A stretch of 64,000 nt of DNA, from the NCBI RefSeq assembly GCF_000739655.1, contig NZ_BATR01000146.1:22609-86608 (forward strand). The letters are read 5' to 3'. The notes under the pieces were generated by a model. The model saw nothing but the letters and a program-made list of their open reading frames with translations. It searched no databases and had not been told where the DNA came from. Both the position numbers and the translations under genes were made by a program. Every line of letters begins with the position of its first letter. Within the stretch, counting starts at the first letter, position 1. This DNA is from Verrucomicrobium sp. BvORR106 (GTDB lineage: Bacteria > Verrucomicrobiota > Verrucomicrobiia > Verrucomicrobiales > Verrucomicrobiaceae). Of the stretch, positions 16,274 to 25,745 are shown piece after piece.

Positions 16274-19200
16274 TTAGTGAAGGTAGAAGAACTCGTTTGT
16301 GTTCAGCAAAGCGAGGCAGAGATCATTCATGGCCTGGCGGAAGGGATCGTTCTCATGAGCGGACTTGGTGTCAGCACCGCTCCAGGTGAAGGCGGCCCCC
16401 AGCGGATCCGGGGCGCGCCAGACGACGACGCCCTCTTTCCAGCCCCTGGCATCGACATTGAGCGTCCCGTCATGAAGATAACCCTCCACGATGCGCAAGG
16501 CCTCAATCTGGCCGTCCCACTGACGTGTCGGCGTGCGTTTGCTCAAGCCACCAAGTACAATCGGCGAGGCCCCCTGGCTGATCTTTGCAAGGCCGTCCAG
16601 AGGCACCACGGATGACCGCGCTGCCGCACCGGGTGTATCAAGATCCCGCACGGTGAAGGTGACCTGGCGGCGAGGCCCGGAAACACGCGCCACCAGGTGA
16701 TGACGGCGGCCCGTCTCAAGGTAGATGTTTGAGGCCACCACTTGATAACCGATGTTCGAGTTCTCATCGTGACCCACGATCTGCATGAGCAGGTGACGCG
16801 GCTTGTAGCGCGATTTTTCGCCCGTCACGTCAATGCTCCAGCCGAAGGATTCCGGCCTGTCTTTGCCGCCATCCCATCGCGAAACAAGCGTACGCAACTC
16901 AGCCCCCTGGTCGATGCTGGCAAGGTTCACGATGGCCTCGACCGTGAAGTCGTCGCCTTCCTTCTCGCTGGTTTCCACCAGCACGCGTTCATGCGCGGTG
17001 TTCACTTTGAAGCCTGCCGTCGCAGGCTCACTTTCAGGCGCATCAGCCACCACTTGTGCGGCAGCTTCGACCCGTTTCTGCAAGAAACCCTCCGCCGCAA
17101 CCCTCTCCTGATCCGTCGGCGCACGCCCCAATACCGCCCACCAGGCACCGTCGATGGTTTTAGCGCGGGAGGCTAGCTTGCTGGCGCGCGATAGCAGCCA
17201 GTCGCCATTGAGCAACTGCAGCGCTTGCGTCGGCGTCGTGGTGCTTTGGCGTTCCGAGGTGCTGGCAAAACCACCCGGCATGTCCAGCGCGCGCAGCAGC
17301 TCGTTCGGGCTGTTGCGCTTCTTCATCGTATAGACGGAGCGCCGCGTGCCGTTGCCGTCGCCAGCAGGACCGCCGGACTTCCCGTCAAGCTCGCCACTGA
17401 CCGCCAGCAACGCATCCCGCACCTGTTCCGCATCCAGACGACGCGGATGGAAGCGCCACAAGTAGCGGTTCGAGGGATCAATCTGCGCCGTCGCTTCATC
17501 AGGCTCACGACGCGCGGTTTGCCGGTACGTGGCGGAAAGCAGGATCTCACGATGCAAGGCCTTGAGCCGCCAGCCACCGGACACGAATTTCGCGGTGAGA
17601 TAGTCGAGCAGCTCAGGATGAGTCGGTGCCTCGCCCAGCTTGCCCAATTCACTGGCCGTCCCCACGATGCCGCGACCGAAATGATACTGCCACACGCGAT
17701 TCACGATGACCCGCGTGGAGAGCTGGTTGTCGGGGCGTGTGATCCAGTCCGCCAGCGCTTTGCGGCGTCCGGTGGAGGTCGCGGTGGCAGTGATCTGCGG
17801 CGGGCTGGCATCCACAATGGTGAGGAAGCCAGGCGGCACGTCTTGCTCGCCTTTGCGGGTCTTCAAGGGATTGGCGGGCGCATTGGGGCCCGCGTCCGTG
17901 ACGACAAACGCGTCCAGCAGCGGCTTCGGCTTCAGGTGGTCATACTGCTTCAAGCTCTCACGCAGTTTCTTGTATTCCTCCTTTTTCTCCGCCGACTTGA
18001 GATAGGAGTCCGCGTTGAAGGTACTGCGTGCATACTCAAGTTGGCGGTCGCACAGACCGGCCAGTTGTTTTTCCAGTTCGTCTCTCTCAGCCACGGGCTT
18101 GTGCGTCATGGCCTGCAGATCCTCAGGGAAACTGACGCGCCAGCGCTCCACCGCCTCATCCACGCCCGGCTTGGTGAGCTTTTCCAGTTGGGCTCGGATC
18201 CCGGCAGTGGCTTCTTCCCACTTGGCCTGCTGCTCATCATAAGCCTGCCTGACCGCCGCAGGCACCAGCTTAAGGTCATCACGCCAGTGCACCGGCGTCA
18301 GGAAGGCCCGCAGCGCGTAGTAGTCCTTCTGTAGGATGGGATCAAACTTGTGATTGTGGCAGCGCGCACAGCCCATGCTCAGGCCGAGAAAAAGCTCCCC
18401 GGTCGTATCCGTCATGTCCGTCAGAATGACCTCCCACTGACCGCGCACATCCCGCAGGTTGTACTCATACATGGGATGGCGCAGGAATGCTGTGGCGATG
18501 AGGACCTGCGGATCCTCGGGCGCTATTTCATCGCCCGCGATCTGCTCACGCACAAACTGGTCGTAGGGCTTGTCTTCGTTGAGCGAGTTGATGACATAGT
18601 CACGATAGGGCCAGACCGACGGGCGGTAGAAGTCCACGTTGTATCCATCGCTCTCTGCATAGCGCACGAGATCCAGCCAGTGCTGGGCCCAGCGCTCACC
18701 ATAGCGCGAGCTGGCGAGCAGCGTGTCCACCAGCGTTTCATACGCCCTCGGATCATTGTCCTGCACAAAGGCTTCTGTCTGCTCCTTCGTGGGCGGCAGG
18801 CCGTGCAGGTCAAACGTCAAACGGCGCACCAGTTCCCGGCGGTCCGCTTCCGGTGCCGGGGCCAGCTTCATCTCCCCGTGCTTTTCCGCGATGAAGCGGT
18901 CAATCTCATTGCGCGCCCAGTTGCCGCCTGCGTCCGGCGGCGTCACCTTTGCCACGGGCTTGAAGAACCAATAATCCCGCTGCTCCTGCGTGAAACCGCC
19001 CTCGGTGATCACCACCTTCTTCGCGGCATCCTCGGGCCACGGGGCACCCATCTTGATCCACTTTTCCAGAATCGCGATCTCCGCATCCGGCATCTTCTCC
19101 TTGGGCGGCATCTGGAAGTCCGGGTTCGAGAAACGCACCGCTTCCATGAGGGCGGATTTCTCCGGCTTCCCGGCTACCAACGCCGGTCCGGTATCCCCGC

Positions 19201-19408
19201 CCGTCTTCAGGTACCCGATATGGTCCACCCGCAGACCGCCCTTCTGTTTCTTCTCACTGTGGCAGTCATAGCATCGTGAAACCAAAATGGGCCGCACTTC
19301 CTTTTCAAAGAAGGTCATCGCCGCACGTTGCAAGTCGTCCGTCGCCACAGCCGGGGATGCGGCAGAAACGAGCAACAAAAGGAGAAGAGATATACCTGGG
19401 CGTCTCAT
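16274..19408 (-). CDS. PSD1/DUF1549/DUF1553 protein with C-terminal LamG domain (operon 1)
   Basis: A very large exported protein of 1044 residues from the ATG at 19408, where a clean signal peptide begins (MRRPGISLLLLLLVSAASPA). A planctomycete-type cytochrome C domain follows with haem motif CYDCH at residues 46-50. DUF1549 starts near residue 150 (DRRELVRRLTFDLHGLPPT) and contains a second CxxCH-like site (CARCHNHKFDP). DUF1553 follows (RVIVNRVWQYHFGRGIV). A LamG/concanavalin-like domain closes the protein. It probably works with the DUF1501 partner on extracellular glycans. In the second copy of this pair (25746-29492) the LamG domain is at the N-terminus. Confidence 0.92.
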   Translation of the reverse strand: MRRPGISLLLLLLVSAASPAVATDDLQRAAMTFFEKEVRPILVSRCYDCHSEKKQKGGLRVDHIGYLKTGGDTGPALVAGKPEKSALMEAVRFSNPDFQMPPKEKMPDAEIAILEKWIKMGAPWPEDAAKKVVITEGGFTQEQRDYWFFKPVAKVTPPDAGGNWARNEIDRFIAEKHGEMKLAPAPEADRRELVRRLTFDLHGLPPTKEQTEAFVQDNDPRAYETLVDTLLASSRYGERWAQHWLDLVRYAESDGYNVDFYRPSVWPYRDYVINSLNEDKPYDQFVREQIAGDEIAPEDPQVLIATAFLRHPMYEYNLRDVRGQWEVILTDMTDTTGELFLGLSMGCARCHNHKFDPILQKDYYALRAFLTPVHWRDDLKLVPAAVRQAYDEQQAKWEEATAGIRAQLEKLTKPGVDEAVERWRVSFPEDLQAMTHKPVAERDELEKQLAGLCDRQLEYARSTFNADSYLKSAEKKEEYKKLRESLKQYDHLKPKPLLDAFVVTDAGPNAPANPLKTRKGEQDVPPGFLTIVDASPPQITATATSTGRRKALADWITRPDNQLSTRVIVNRVWQYHFGRGIVGTASELGKLGEAPTHPELLDYLTAKFVSGGWRLKALHREILLSATYRQTARREPDEATAQIDPSNRYLWRFHPRRLDAEQVRDALLAVSGELDGKSGGPAGDGNGTRRSVYTMKKRNSPNELLRALDMPGGFASTSERQSTTTPTQALQLLNGDWLLSRASKLASRAKTIDGAWWAVLGRAPTDQERVAAEGFLQKRVEAAAQVVADAPESEPATAGFKVNTAHERVLVETSEKEGDDFTVEAIVNLASIDQGAELRTLVSRWDGGKDRPESFGWSIDVTGEKSRYKPRHLLMQIVGHDENSNIGYQVVASNIYLETGRRHHLVARVSGPRRQVTFTVRDLDTPGAAARSSVVPLDGLAKISQGASPIVLGGLSKRTPTRQWDGQIEALRIVEGYLHDGTLNVDARGWKEGVVVWRAPDPLGAAFTWSGADTKSAHENDPFRQAMNDLCLALLNTNEFFYLH

Positions 19409-19481
19409 CACAGAAAAAAACAGACAGTCGGCCGGCACCAGATGCGGTGCCCGGCCATGCATGGGGGTTGCCGGGTCAGAC

Positions 19482-20231
19482 TTATGAGGAGGCGCGCGAC
19501 GCCCTTTTCATCTTCGCCAGGTTGCCTCTACGAGGAGCGGAGCCGGCTGCGGGAGGGTGTTCCGTCGTCTCGGTGACGGACCATTCCAGCGAGCCGATGA
19601 TATGCTGCGACATGACTTTGGCTGCCGCCTCCGGCTTGCGACCAGCGAGTGTCTCCAGCACCTTCCAGTGCCCCGCCACCGTGAAGCGGCGGAGGTCGTG
19701 CGCCGTGTTGATCTGCAGGCGGTGAATGTAGGTCAGAGCCATTTCGAACTGCCAGCGGATGTATTGCCAAAGCACCACCAGCCGTTCATTGCCGCTGCGT
19801 TTCATGATGTATTCATGCATGGCAATATCCAGCAGGCTGAACTCTTCGTCCGTCGTGGCCGCCTCCTGCTCGGCGATGAATTGCTGCACTCGGAGGGTGT
19901 GTTCCGGTGTCCAGTGAGTCGCGGCGAGCCGGGCCCCCATCGACTCCAGGGCGATCCGGGTTTCCACAATCTCCGCCAGATCCTTTTCCTCCAACGTTCT
20001 CACGCGCGTTCTCCCCGTCGTCTCGAACTGTACCAGCCCGGCACGCTCCAGCTCGATGATGGCCTCACGCACCGGCGCGCGACTGACCCCAAATCGCTTG
20101 GCCAGCACCGGTTCCGCGAGGGCTTCACCAGGATTGATCACGCCGGAGATGATGTCGCTCCGCAGCACAGACACGATCTCATTGGCCAGATTGCGGCGGG
20201 GATGAGGCAGATTTTGGGTCATGGGGGTCAT
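19482..20231 (-). CDS. GntR family regulator, FCD (FadR) subfamily
   Basis: A 249-residue regulator heading operon 1. The winged helix contains EPVLAKRFGVSRAPVREAII near residue 44, and the C-terminal FCD ligand-binding domain has ETRIALESMGARLAA and the His-containing IAMHEYIMKRSGNERL. FCD proteins bind small organic acids through a metal site, which fits an operon ending in a sugar-acid aldolase. Two perfect palindromes precede the start codon and are its probable operators. A second in-frame ATG at 20222 is possible. Confidence 0.92.
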   Translation of the reverse strand: MTPMTQNLPHPRRNLANEIVSVLRSDIISGVINPGEALAEPVLAKRFGVSRAPVREAIIELERAGLVQFETTGRTRVRTLEEKDLAEIVETRIALESMGARLAATHWTPEHTLRVQQFIAEQEAATTDEEFSLLDIAMHEYIMKRSGNERLVVLWQYIRWQFEMALTYIHRLQINTAHDLRRFTVAGHWKVLETLAGRKPEAAAKVMSQHIIGSLEWSVTETTEHPPAAGSAPRRGNLAKMKRASRASS

Positions 20232-20233
20232 TA

Positions 20234-20245
20234 AGTGTCGACACT
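20234..20245. promoter_or_regulatory. GntR operator, proximal palindrome
   Basis: AGTGTCGACACT is a perfect 12-bp palindrome 2 bp upstream of the gntR start codon. An identical copy lies 32 bp further upstream, about three helical turns away on the same face. Confidence 0.75.
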
Positions 20246-20265
20246 ATAAATACAAAGTGACGCAA

Positions 20266-20277
20266 AGTGTCGACACT
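20266..20277. promoter_or_regulatory. GntR operator, distal palindrome
   Basis: Second identical AGTGTCGACACT palindrome. The A+T-rich stretch between the two copies (ATAAATACAAAG) is the likely promoter core, so a repressor on both sites would cover it. Confidence 0.7.
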
Positions 20278-20590
20278 TTTTTGGTGGAAAGGTGAAAATA
20301 ATGGGGAGCACGGCAGCGGCACTCACGTCAGGAGGGCCAAAAGGGAGATCATCGACCTCGCCAGCTTTTCCCGGACCGCCTAAAGGCGGAACTCCAACCC
20401 TGCTTCGAATGCCGACGAGTATCTTGGGGACGTCTTGCTCCTGATGACGTGAGATCTCGAACAGCGAGATTCACTCGAATCCCCCTCTCAACGTCCGCGC
20501 CGTGGTTGGAGTTCCGCCTTTAGGCGGGTCAATCGACATCGTGCCCAAGACGTGCTTCACCTCCCCTGAATGACCCCGGGCCTACAGCCC
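20278..20590. other. Intergenic region holding a 24-bp perfect inverted repeat
   Basis: No gene is visible. The main feature is a perfect 24-bp inverted repeat with arms at 20376-20399 and 20505-20528. Each arm contains CCGCCTAAAGGCGG or its partner followed by AACTCCAACC. The same core recurs at 37546, 39730, 45120, 62605 and 62830, so it is a dispersed family. Confidence 0.7.
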
Positions 20591-21460
20591 TCAACGACGG
20601 CGGCGCAGCAGGCAGCAACCCAGGGCCACGCCGAGGAGGAGAGCCCGGGAGGGTTCGGGGACGACATCGCCCTGAATCTGAAGACTGTCGAGACGGAGGC
20701 TGCCGTTGGTCGTTGAGTACACGCCTACGGTGAACGTGATCGGGGTGCTGACGTTCATCAGATCGGCAGAGTAGGCGCTAAGGTCAAAGGAGTAGAGATT
20801 GGAGGAGGATGGCGCGGTGTTGTTGTTCACCACGGCACCCGTGGTGTCGTAGGCCTTGGTCGTGGTGCCAAGGATGGTGCTGCCTGTCGCGCTGCTTTGC
20901 ACAAAATAGGTATAGCTGCCTGTCGAGTTGGTTTGATTCCCCCAGGCGTAGAAGCTGATCTCGGTCAAGTTAAGGGCGTAGCCGCTCTCAGGGGTCAACG
21001 TGACGGAGAAGAAGTCGCTGGCAGTGATCGCGGCGGCGGGCGATGCTGTCGCTGCCGCGGCTGAAGGAAAGACATACGGATTGCTGCCACCAACACCCAT
21101 GACGCCGTTGTAGGCTGGCAAAGTAGCTGTGCCGACACTACTAATCGTTCCTGCTCCGCCGTTGGTTCTCAAGCCCGAACCCACGCTGAGGCTTGATACA
21201 GCCAGGTGGGGCACGGCACCTGCGGCATTCGAATAGGTGCTTCCAGCATAGGGTCCAGCCCCCTGAGCCGTATTCAGGAAATTTAGCTCCGCCGCATTAT
21301 TGAAATCCCACAGTCCAAGGGTCACCGCAGACTGCGCCGGTATTACAAGACACGCCAGAACCAGCAACGTCAGGCAGAAGGAGCCATTGCCCTTCATTCC
21401 ACCGGAGAATCGTGATGTGGCCGGTCTGGCCGTTTTCAAGGTCGCAAAAGATAGTTTCAT
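20591..21460 (-). CDS. PEP-CTERM sorting domain protein
   Basis: A 289-residue secreted protein with an export segment at about residues 25-45 (FCLTLLVLACLVIPAQSA). The body begins VTLGLWDFNNAAELNFLN, typical of the verrucomicrobial autotransporter/PEP-CTERM anchor proteins. The end is VVPEPSRALLLGVALGCCLL then RRRR. The first 24 residues before the hydrophobic segment are unusually long for a signal peptide; an internal ATG at residue 22 (MKGNGSF) may be the true start. Function beyond sorting is unknown. Confidence 0.82.
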   Translation of the reverse strand: MKLSFATLKTARPATSRFSGGMKGNGSFCLTLLVLACLVIPAQSAVTLGLWDFNNAAELNFLNTAQGAGPYAGSTYSNAAGAVPHLAVSSLSVGSGLRTNGGAGTISSVGTATLPAYNGVMGVGGSNPYVFPSAAAATASPAAAITASDFFSVTLTPESGYALNLTEISFYAWGNQTNSTGSYTYFVQSSATGSTILGTTTKAYDTTGAVVNNNTAPSSSNLYSFDLSAYSADLMNVSTPITFTVGVYSTTNGSLRLDSLQIQGDVVPEPSRALLLGVALGCCLLRRRR

Positions 21461-21672
21461 AGGACGCTTTGGAGTGGAAGCACTGCTTGATATTGATCAA
21501 GATCATGGCAAAACCACCCCACCCCGTCTCCCTCTCATCATGCACCATTTGGGGACACCTGGTCCCTTGACAAAATCCATTGCCGTAATTTCCCGGCATT
21601 TCTCATCGCCTCGGATGGCATGCCCAAGTGCTCGATAGGTCCGGATAACTGTCCGCAAGGACGAGCTCGGGA

Positions 21673-22296
21673 TCAGACTCTCACAATCCCACGCCGGATG
21701 GCTTCCGCAGTGGCCTGCGCGCGGTCATGCACACCGAGTTTCTCGAGGATGTGGCTTACATGGCGTTTCACCGTGTCTTCGGAGATGGCAAACAATGCGG
21801 CGATCTGTTTGTTCGCGTGTCCTTTCGCGATCAGTTCCAGGATCTCCCGCTCACGCATGGAGATCCCGACGCACAGGCGCAGATCCGCCAGACGTTGCGC
21901 CAGTTCAGGCGGAAGATAACTCCCACCCGCGGCCACCCGCCGCAGCGCCGTCAGCAGCTCGTCGCGAGACGCAGTTTTCTGCAGGTAGCCCGCCGCCCCG
22001 GCATCCAGCGCCATCTGCACCTCGTCATCGTGGGCAAAGGTGGAGTAAACCAGGATGCGGGCCTGTGGATCATGAGCCCGCAGTACGGCTGTGGCCTGCA
22101 CGCCGGTGATCCCAGGCAGTTGCAGATCCATCAGTACCACACCAGGCCGCCGGAGCTGGTACACCTCCAGTGCGTCTTCTCCACGCTTCGCTTCGCCGAC
22201 GACTTTGACGTCGCTCTCAACCTCGAGCGCCGCGGCCAGACCGCTCCGCACGACGAAATGATCATCGACAATGAGAACCGTCAGCGGAGTGGTCAT
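21673..22296 (-). CDS. NarL/FixJ-type response regulator (pair 1)
   Basis: A 207-residue response regulator. The receiver domain starts TVLIVDDHFVVRSGL and has the phospho-acceptor Asp57 in VLMDLQLPG and the conserved Lys in GYLQKTASRDE. The C-terminal LuxR helix-turn-helix contains REREILELIAKGHANKQIAA and EDTVKRHVSHILEKLGV. The start at 22296 is set by homology with the second copy at 44324 and by the ATGA overlap with the kinase gene; a longer frame to 22431 is spurious. It closes the PSD1-DUF1501-kinase operon. Confidence 0.93.
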   Translation of the reverse strand: MTTPLTVLIVDDHFVVRSGLAAALEVESDVKVVGEAKRGEDALEVYQLRRPGVVLMDLQLPGITGVQATAVLRAHDPQARILVYSTFAHDDEVQMALDAGAAGYLQKTASRDELLTALRRVAAGGSYLPPELAQRLADLRLCVGISMREREILELIAKGHANKQIAALFAISEDTVKRHVSHILEKLGVHDRAQATAEAIRRGIVRV

Positions 22297-24389
22297 GAAT
22301 GGAGCAGCAAATGTTTGGCGGTGTGCCCATGGGCAGCCGCGGCGGAGGTTTCCAGCGTCAGTTCGATCTCCAGGGTGGTGCCCTGCCCTGGTGCGGAACG
22401 CCAGAGGGCGATACCGCCGAATTTTGCGCAACGCTCCTCAATGCCAATGCAGCCGAAGTGTCCCCTTTGTCCGCCGTGCAGCGCCTCGGAGTCAAAGCCT
22501 TGTCCATCGTCCGCAATGGTCATCCGCAAGCGGCTCCCTTCCAGGCCAAGAGCGAGGCGGATGTTAGCCGCACGGGCGTGTTTCAGCGCATTGGTCACCC
22601 CCTCGCGAGCGATCATGCGCAGATGATGGACGGTGCGGGAAGGAAGCGGGGGCATGGGGGCGCGGGCTTCCAGTTTCAGAACGGGACCACAGCCCAGAGG
22701 GTGCTCATCCACGATGGCCTGCAACGCCGCCACGAGGTCCGCGTTTTCCTGGGAAGGCACGCGCAACTCCGAAACGAGGCTGCGTGTCTCCACCTGCATC
22801 TGCGAGACCAGGCCGCGGGAGGCGCGCAGAAGATGATCGCCCCTTTCATTGACACCATGTGCCTGCACGGCCTCAAGCCGGAGCAATAGTCCGGTGAGCC
22901 CCTGCTCCAGGGTATCATGAAACTCACGCGCGATCCGCTGCCGCTCATCATGCGCGGCTTCGCGCTCGATCCGCCAGCGCAAGGCTGTCGTCTGACGCCG
23001 CACCTGACGCCGTAGCACCGTGATCCACAGCCCCGCCAGCCCCATCGCGAACAGCAGCACGCCCACCACCAGGGCCAGCCGCCGCACCGTCCACCATGAG
23101 GGTGAGTTGAGCACCGCCACGTCATCCGCACTGCGGCAGCGCAGACTTACTGTACGTGGCACTGACTGGATGCCTGAAGGAGTCATCTTGATGGAATCCA
23201 CCTGGCAGATCCCGGTGACACGTACGCGTGTGCCGACTGGCGGCTCGTGTTCCAGCAGCGGTGCCATGACGCGAAAGGTGATGCCGCCCTCCTGCAGCAC
23301 CAGCACCTGCCCCTCCTCCGCTCTGAAGCTGCCGGAGAGAGTCGCGGTCACAGCGACCAGATCGTTGTCATGCGCACCGTTCAAGAGATCGGTCAGGCTC
23401 GCCTCAATCGCTGTTGGCTCCGGCCCAGGCTCCTGCTCAATGAGGCGCGTGTTGACCAGGGATGCGCCAAAGCGCTGGATCTTGGGAAAGCCCACGGCTT
23501 CGATCCTTGTGCCCGCGCTCAAGGGCATGGGCGGATGCAGTTGCAGACCGAGCGCCGTCGCCTCATCGCGAATAAAGACCGTGCCGTCTGAAAAGGCAGC
23601 GACGACCGTGCCAGCGACGCGCACGCGATGCCCGTTTTGCCCCACCACTCTAAAGGCCAGCAGCTTGCTGGCGGAGATGGTCGGCACGTCCTGCACGGGC
23701 GGAGCAGCGTTCAGTACCTTGAGCCAGCTCCAGTCCTGCAACCACAAGATGGGCTGGAGGAGTTGCCGCCGGTGATTGATCGTCCCTGCCGCCAGCCCTT
23801 CGATGCGCACCCGGCTGTCCACCAGCAGATGCCTTTCCTTCGGTGGCGCATAGACATCCACCTCCAGCAGGTCCTGATCCATCGCCAGGTGAAGGATCGT
23901 GTGATCCCCGTCTCCGCTGGCCGTCACGGACTGCACGATGCCTTCCGCCGCCACCCGCTGGTAGTGATAGCGGCCGGAGAGCAGATCGGCGTAGGACACC
24001 GGGGCAGCAGGTGGCATCTCTCCATGCCCCAGCTTTTCAAAGGTGGCTTTTTGAATGCCCGGCAGATACATGCCCGGCGAAGTGACACCTCGAACCCCCA
24101 CTTCATCCCCCACCCGCAGCGACATCACGTCTGAGCCGCGAAAGAACGTTCCCGCCGTCTTGTCCTGGACGAGCACCGATCCTCGCGGGTCCACAAAGAT
24201 CACCGTCCCCTGCAGCGCAACCGGCAGTTCCTTCTCCGCTTCCTCCGGCGACAGTGACCGCACCTCCAGAGCGGTTCTCAAAGGCGTCTCCACGCCGAAC
24301 GCCATTGCGCACACCAGACTGCTTCCCAGCACGGCCAGCCAGCTCAAGGCTGGCAGGCGGATTGCGATCATGCTGGGGCGCGGAGGCAT
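22293..24389 (-). CDS. Membrane sensor histidine kinase with OB-fold-like sensor (pair 1)
   Basis: A 698-residue kinase. After a signal segment, residues about 40-450 hold three or four beta-rich modules of similar pattern (LQGTVIFVDPRGSVLVQD, VRVAGTVVAAFSDGTVFIRD, VAVTATLSGSF) that look like tandem OB folds in the periplasm. One transmembrane helix (LALVVGVLLFAMGLAGLWI) leads to a HisKA_3 domain with His491 in RQRIAREFHDTLEQG, then an HATPase domain (IADDGQGFD, GIEERCAKFGG). This is the NarX/DegS class. The gene starts 17 bp after DUF1501 and overlaps the response regulator by 4 bp. A close paralogue lies at 42241-44313. Confidence 0.92.
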   Translation of the reverse strand: MPPRPSMIAIRLPALSWLAVLGSSLVCAMAFGVETPLRTALEVRSLSPEEAEKELPVALQGTVIFVDPRGSVLVQDKTAGTFFRGSDVMSLRVGDEVGVRGVTSPGMYLPGIQKATFEKLGHGEMPPAAPVSYADLLSGRYHYQRVAAEGIVQSVTASGDGDHTILHLAMDQDLLEVDVYAPPKERHLLVDSRVRIEGLAAGTINHRRQLLQPILWLQDWSWLKVLNAAPPVQDVPTISASKLLAFRVVGQNGHRVRVAGTVVAAFSDGTVFIRDEATALGLQLHPPMPLSAGTRIEAVGFPKIQRFGASLVNTRLIEQEPGPEPTAIEASLTDLLNGAHDNDLVAVTATLSGSFRAEEGQVLVLQEGGITFRVMAPLLEHEPPVGTRVRVTGICQVDSIKMTPSGIQSVPRTVSLRCRSADDVAVLNSPSWWTVRRLALVVGVLLFAMGLAGLWITVLRRQVRRQTTALRWRIEREAAHDERQRIAREFHDTLEQGLTGLLLRLEAVQAHGVNERGDHLLRASRGLVSQMQVETRSLVSELRVPSQENADLVAALQAIVDEHPLGCGPVLKLEARAPMPPLPSRTVHHLRMIAREGVTNALKHARAANIRLALGLEGSRLRMTIADDGQGFDSEALHGGQRGHFGCIGIEERCAKFGGIALWRSAPGQGTTLEIELTLETSAAAAHGHTAKHLLLHS

Positions 24390-24405
24390 TCAGGCACTCT
24401 ACACA

Positions 24406-25701
24406 TCAACCGAACAGCGAGGCAATAGGTTTGCCTTCATCCGTGATGGGGATGGGGCGCGAACCGTCCATCAGCGCCCGATGGGGATTGATGCCCATGG
24501 CCGCGTGAATCGTCGCGTGAAAATCCGGGATCGACACTGGATTCTCCGCGATGTTTTTCGAAAGCTCATCCGTCACGCCATAGGCGCCGCAGTGTTTCAA
24601 TCCGCCCCCCGCCAGCACCATGCTGAAGGTCGTGCCCTGATGTCCACGCCCACCTCGTCCGTCGAACTCCGGAGGGCGGCCAAACTCTGTGGCCATCACG
24701 ACCAGGGTCTTGTCGAGCAGCTTCTTCTCCTCCAGATCCAGGAGCAAGGCAGAGACGGCAGTGTCCAGATCACGGATGAGCGTGTGCTGATTGATCTGTC
24801 CTTCGTTGTGCGTGTCCCAGCCAGTGCCGTTGATGAAATTCAGATTTTGCGACACCTCGATGAAGCGCACCCCTGCCTGTACCAGCCGCCGCGCCAGCAG
24901 GCAGCGCTGGCCAAACTCGCCGCCGTACTGCTGCCGCAGGGTGCCGGGCTCTTCATCGAGCTTGAAGTGCCGCATGAAGCCTGGTCCCGCCAGCCGCAAG
25001 GCTTCACGTTGCGCCTCTTCGTATTCCCCGGCCATCGTGCCCTCCGGCGCTTTTTCCAGCAACGGTTTCAGCAAGGCCTGCCGCCGCGCGGTGCGATCCA
25101 TGTTCACCCATTCAGGGCGCGTGAATCCCGCCGGTCCAGACTCCGTGTCCGTGAGATAGACATAGCCATGGCGCGCCCCGAGAAAGCCCGGGCCCCGGCT
25201 CACACTGGGAAATCCCATGAGCATGTAGGCAGGCACGTCCGGATCGGCCGCGCCACGTTGCTGGGCCACGATGGAACCGATGGAAGGATAGATCACCGTG
25301 CCGCTGATCATCCGGCCGGTATGGACCAGGTTGGTGGCGAAGGCGTGCTCATCCACGACATGATGATTGACCGTACGCACCACCGTCATCCGCTCCGCCA
25401 TACGCGCGAGCTGGGGGAGATGCTCGGTGAACTGCACGCCGGGCACGGAGGTATCGATCACTGCGTAATCCGAGCCCGCTACTTTTGGCGACGCCTTGGG
25501 GTTGCCACGACGTTTGGGATCAAAGGTATCAACCTGCGCCATGCCGCCGCCCAGCCAGATAAAGATGCAGTGTTCCGCTTTGCCCACAGGCATCGGCGCG
25601 GCCGCCTTCATCAGGCCCGGCAACAAGGGAGCGGCCGCGAACGCGGCGCTTTGCTGTAGAAAAAGGCGACGGCTGAGGTGGCGGGTTGAGGTGATATTCA
25701 T
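24406..25701 (-). CDS. DUF1501 protein, Tat-exported (operon 2)
   Basis: A 431-residue DUF1501 protein from the ATG at 25701, where the twin-arginine signal ([20 protein letters not shown]) begins. Landmarks are [69 protein letters not shown] and a C-terminal [12 protein letters not shown]. It is paired with the PSD1 protein 44 bp upstream and followed at 17 bp by the histidine kinase. In operon 1 the same pair is followed by an aldolase instead. Confidence 0.92.
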   Translation of the reverse strand: MNITSTRHLSRRLFLQQSAAFAAAPLLPGLMKAAAPMPVGKAEHCIFIWLGGGMAQVDTFDPKRRGNPKASPKVAGSDYAVIDTSVPGVQFTEHLPQLARMAERMTVVRTVNHHVVDEHAFATNLVHTGRMISGTVIYPSIGSIVAQQRGAADPDVPAYMLMGFPSVSRGPGFLGARHGYVYLTDTESGPAGFTRPEWVNMDRTARRQALLKPLLEKAPEGTMAGEYEEAQREALRLAGPGFMRHFKLDEEPGTLRQQYGGEFGQRCLLARRLVQAGVRFIEVSQNLNFINGTGWDTHNEGQINQHTLIRDLDTAVSALLLDLEEKKLLDKTLVVMATEFGRPPEFDGRGGRGHQGTTFSMVLAGGGLKHCGAYGVTDELSKNIAENPVSIPDFHATIHAAMGINPHRALMDGSRPIPITDEGKPIASLFG

Positions 25702-25745
25702 GATCGAGGGGGGAAGGAGTAAAAGAGAGAGAGTGTGTGTCTGCA

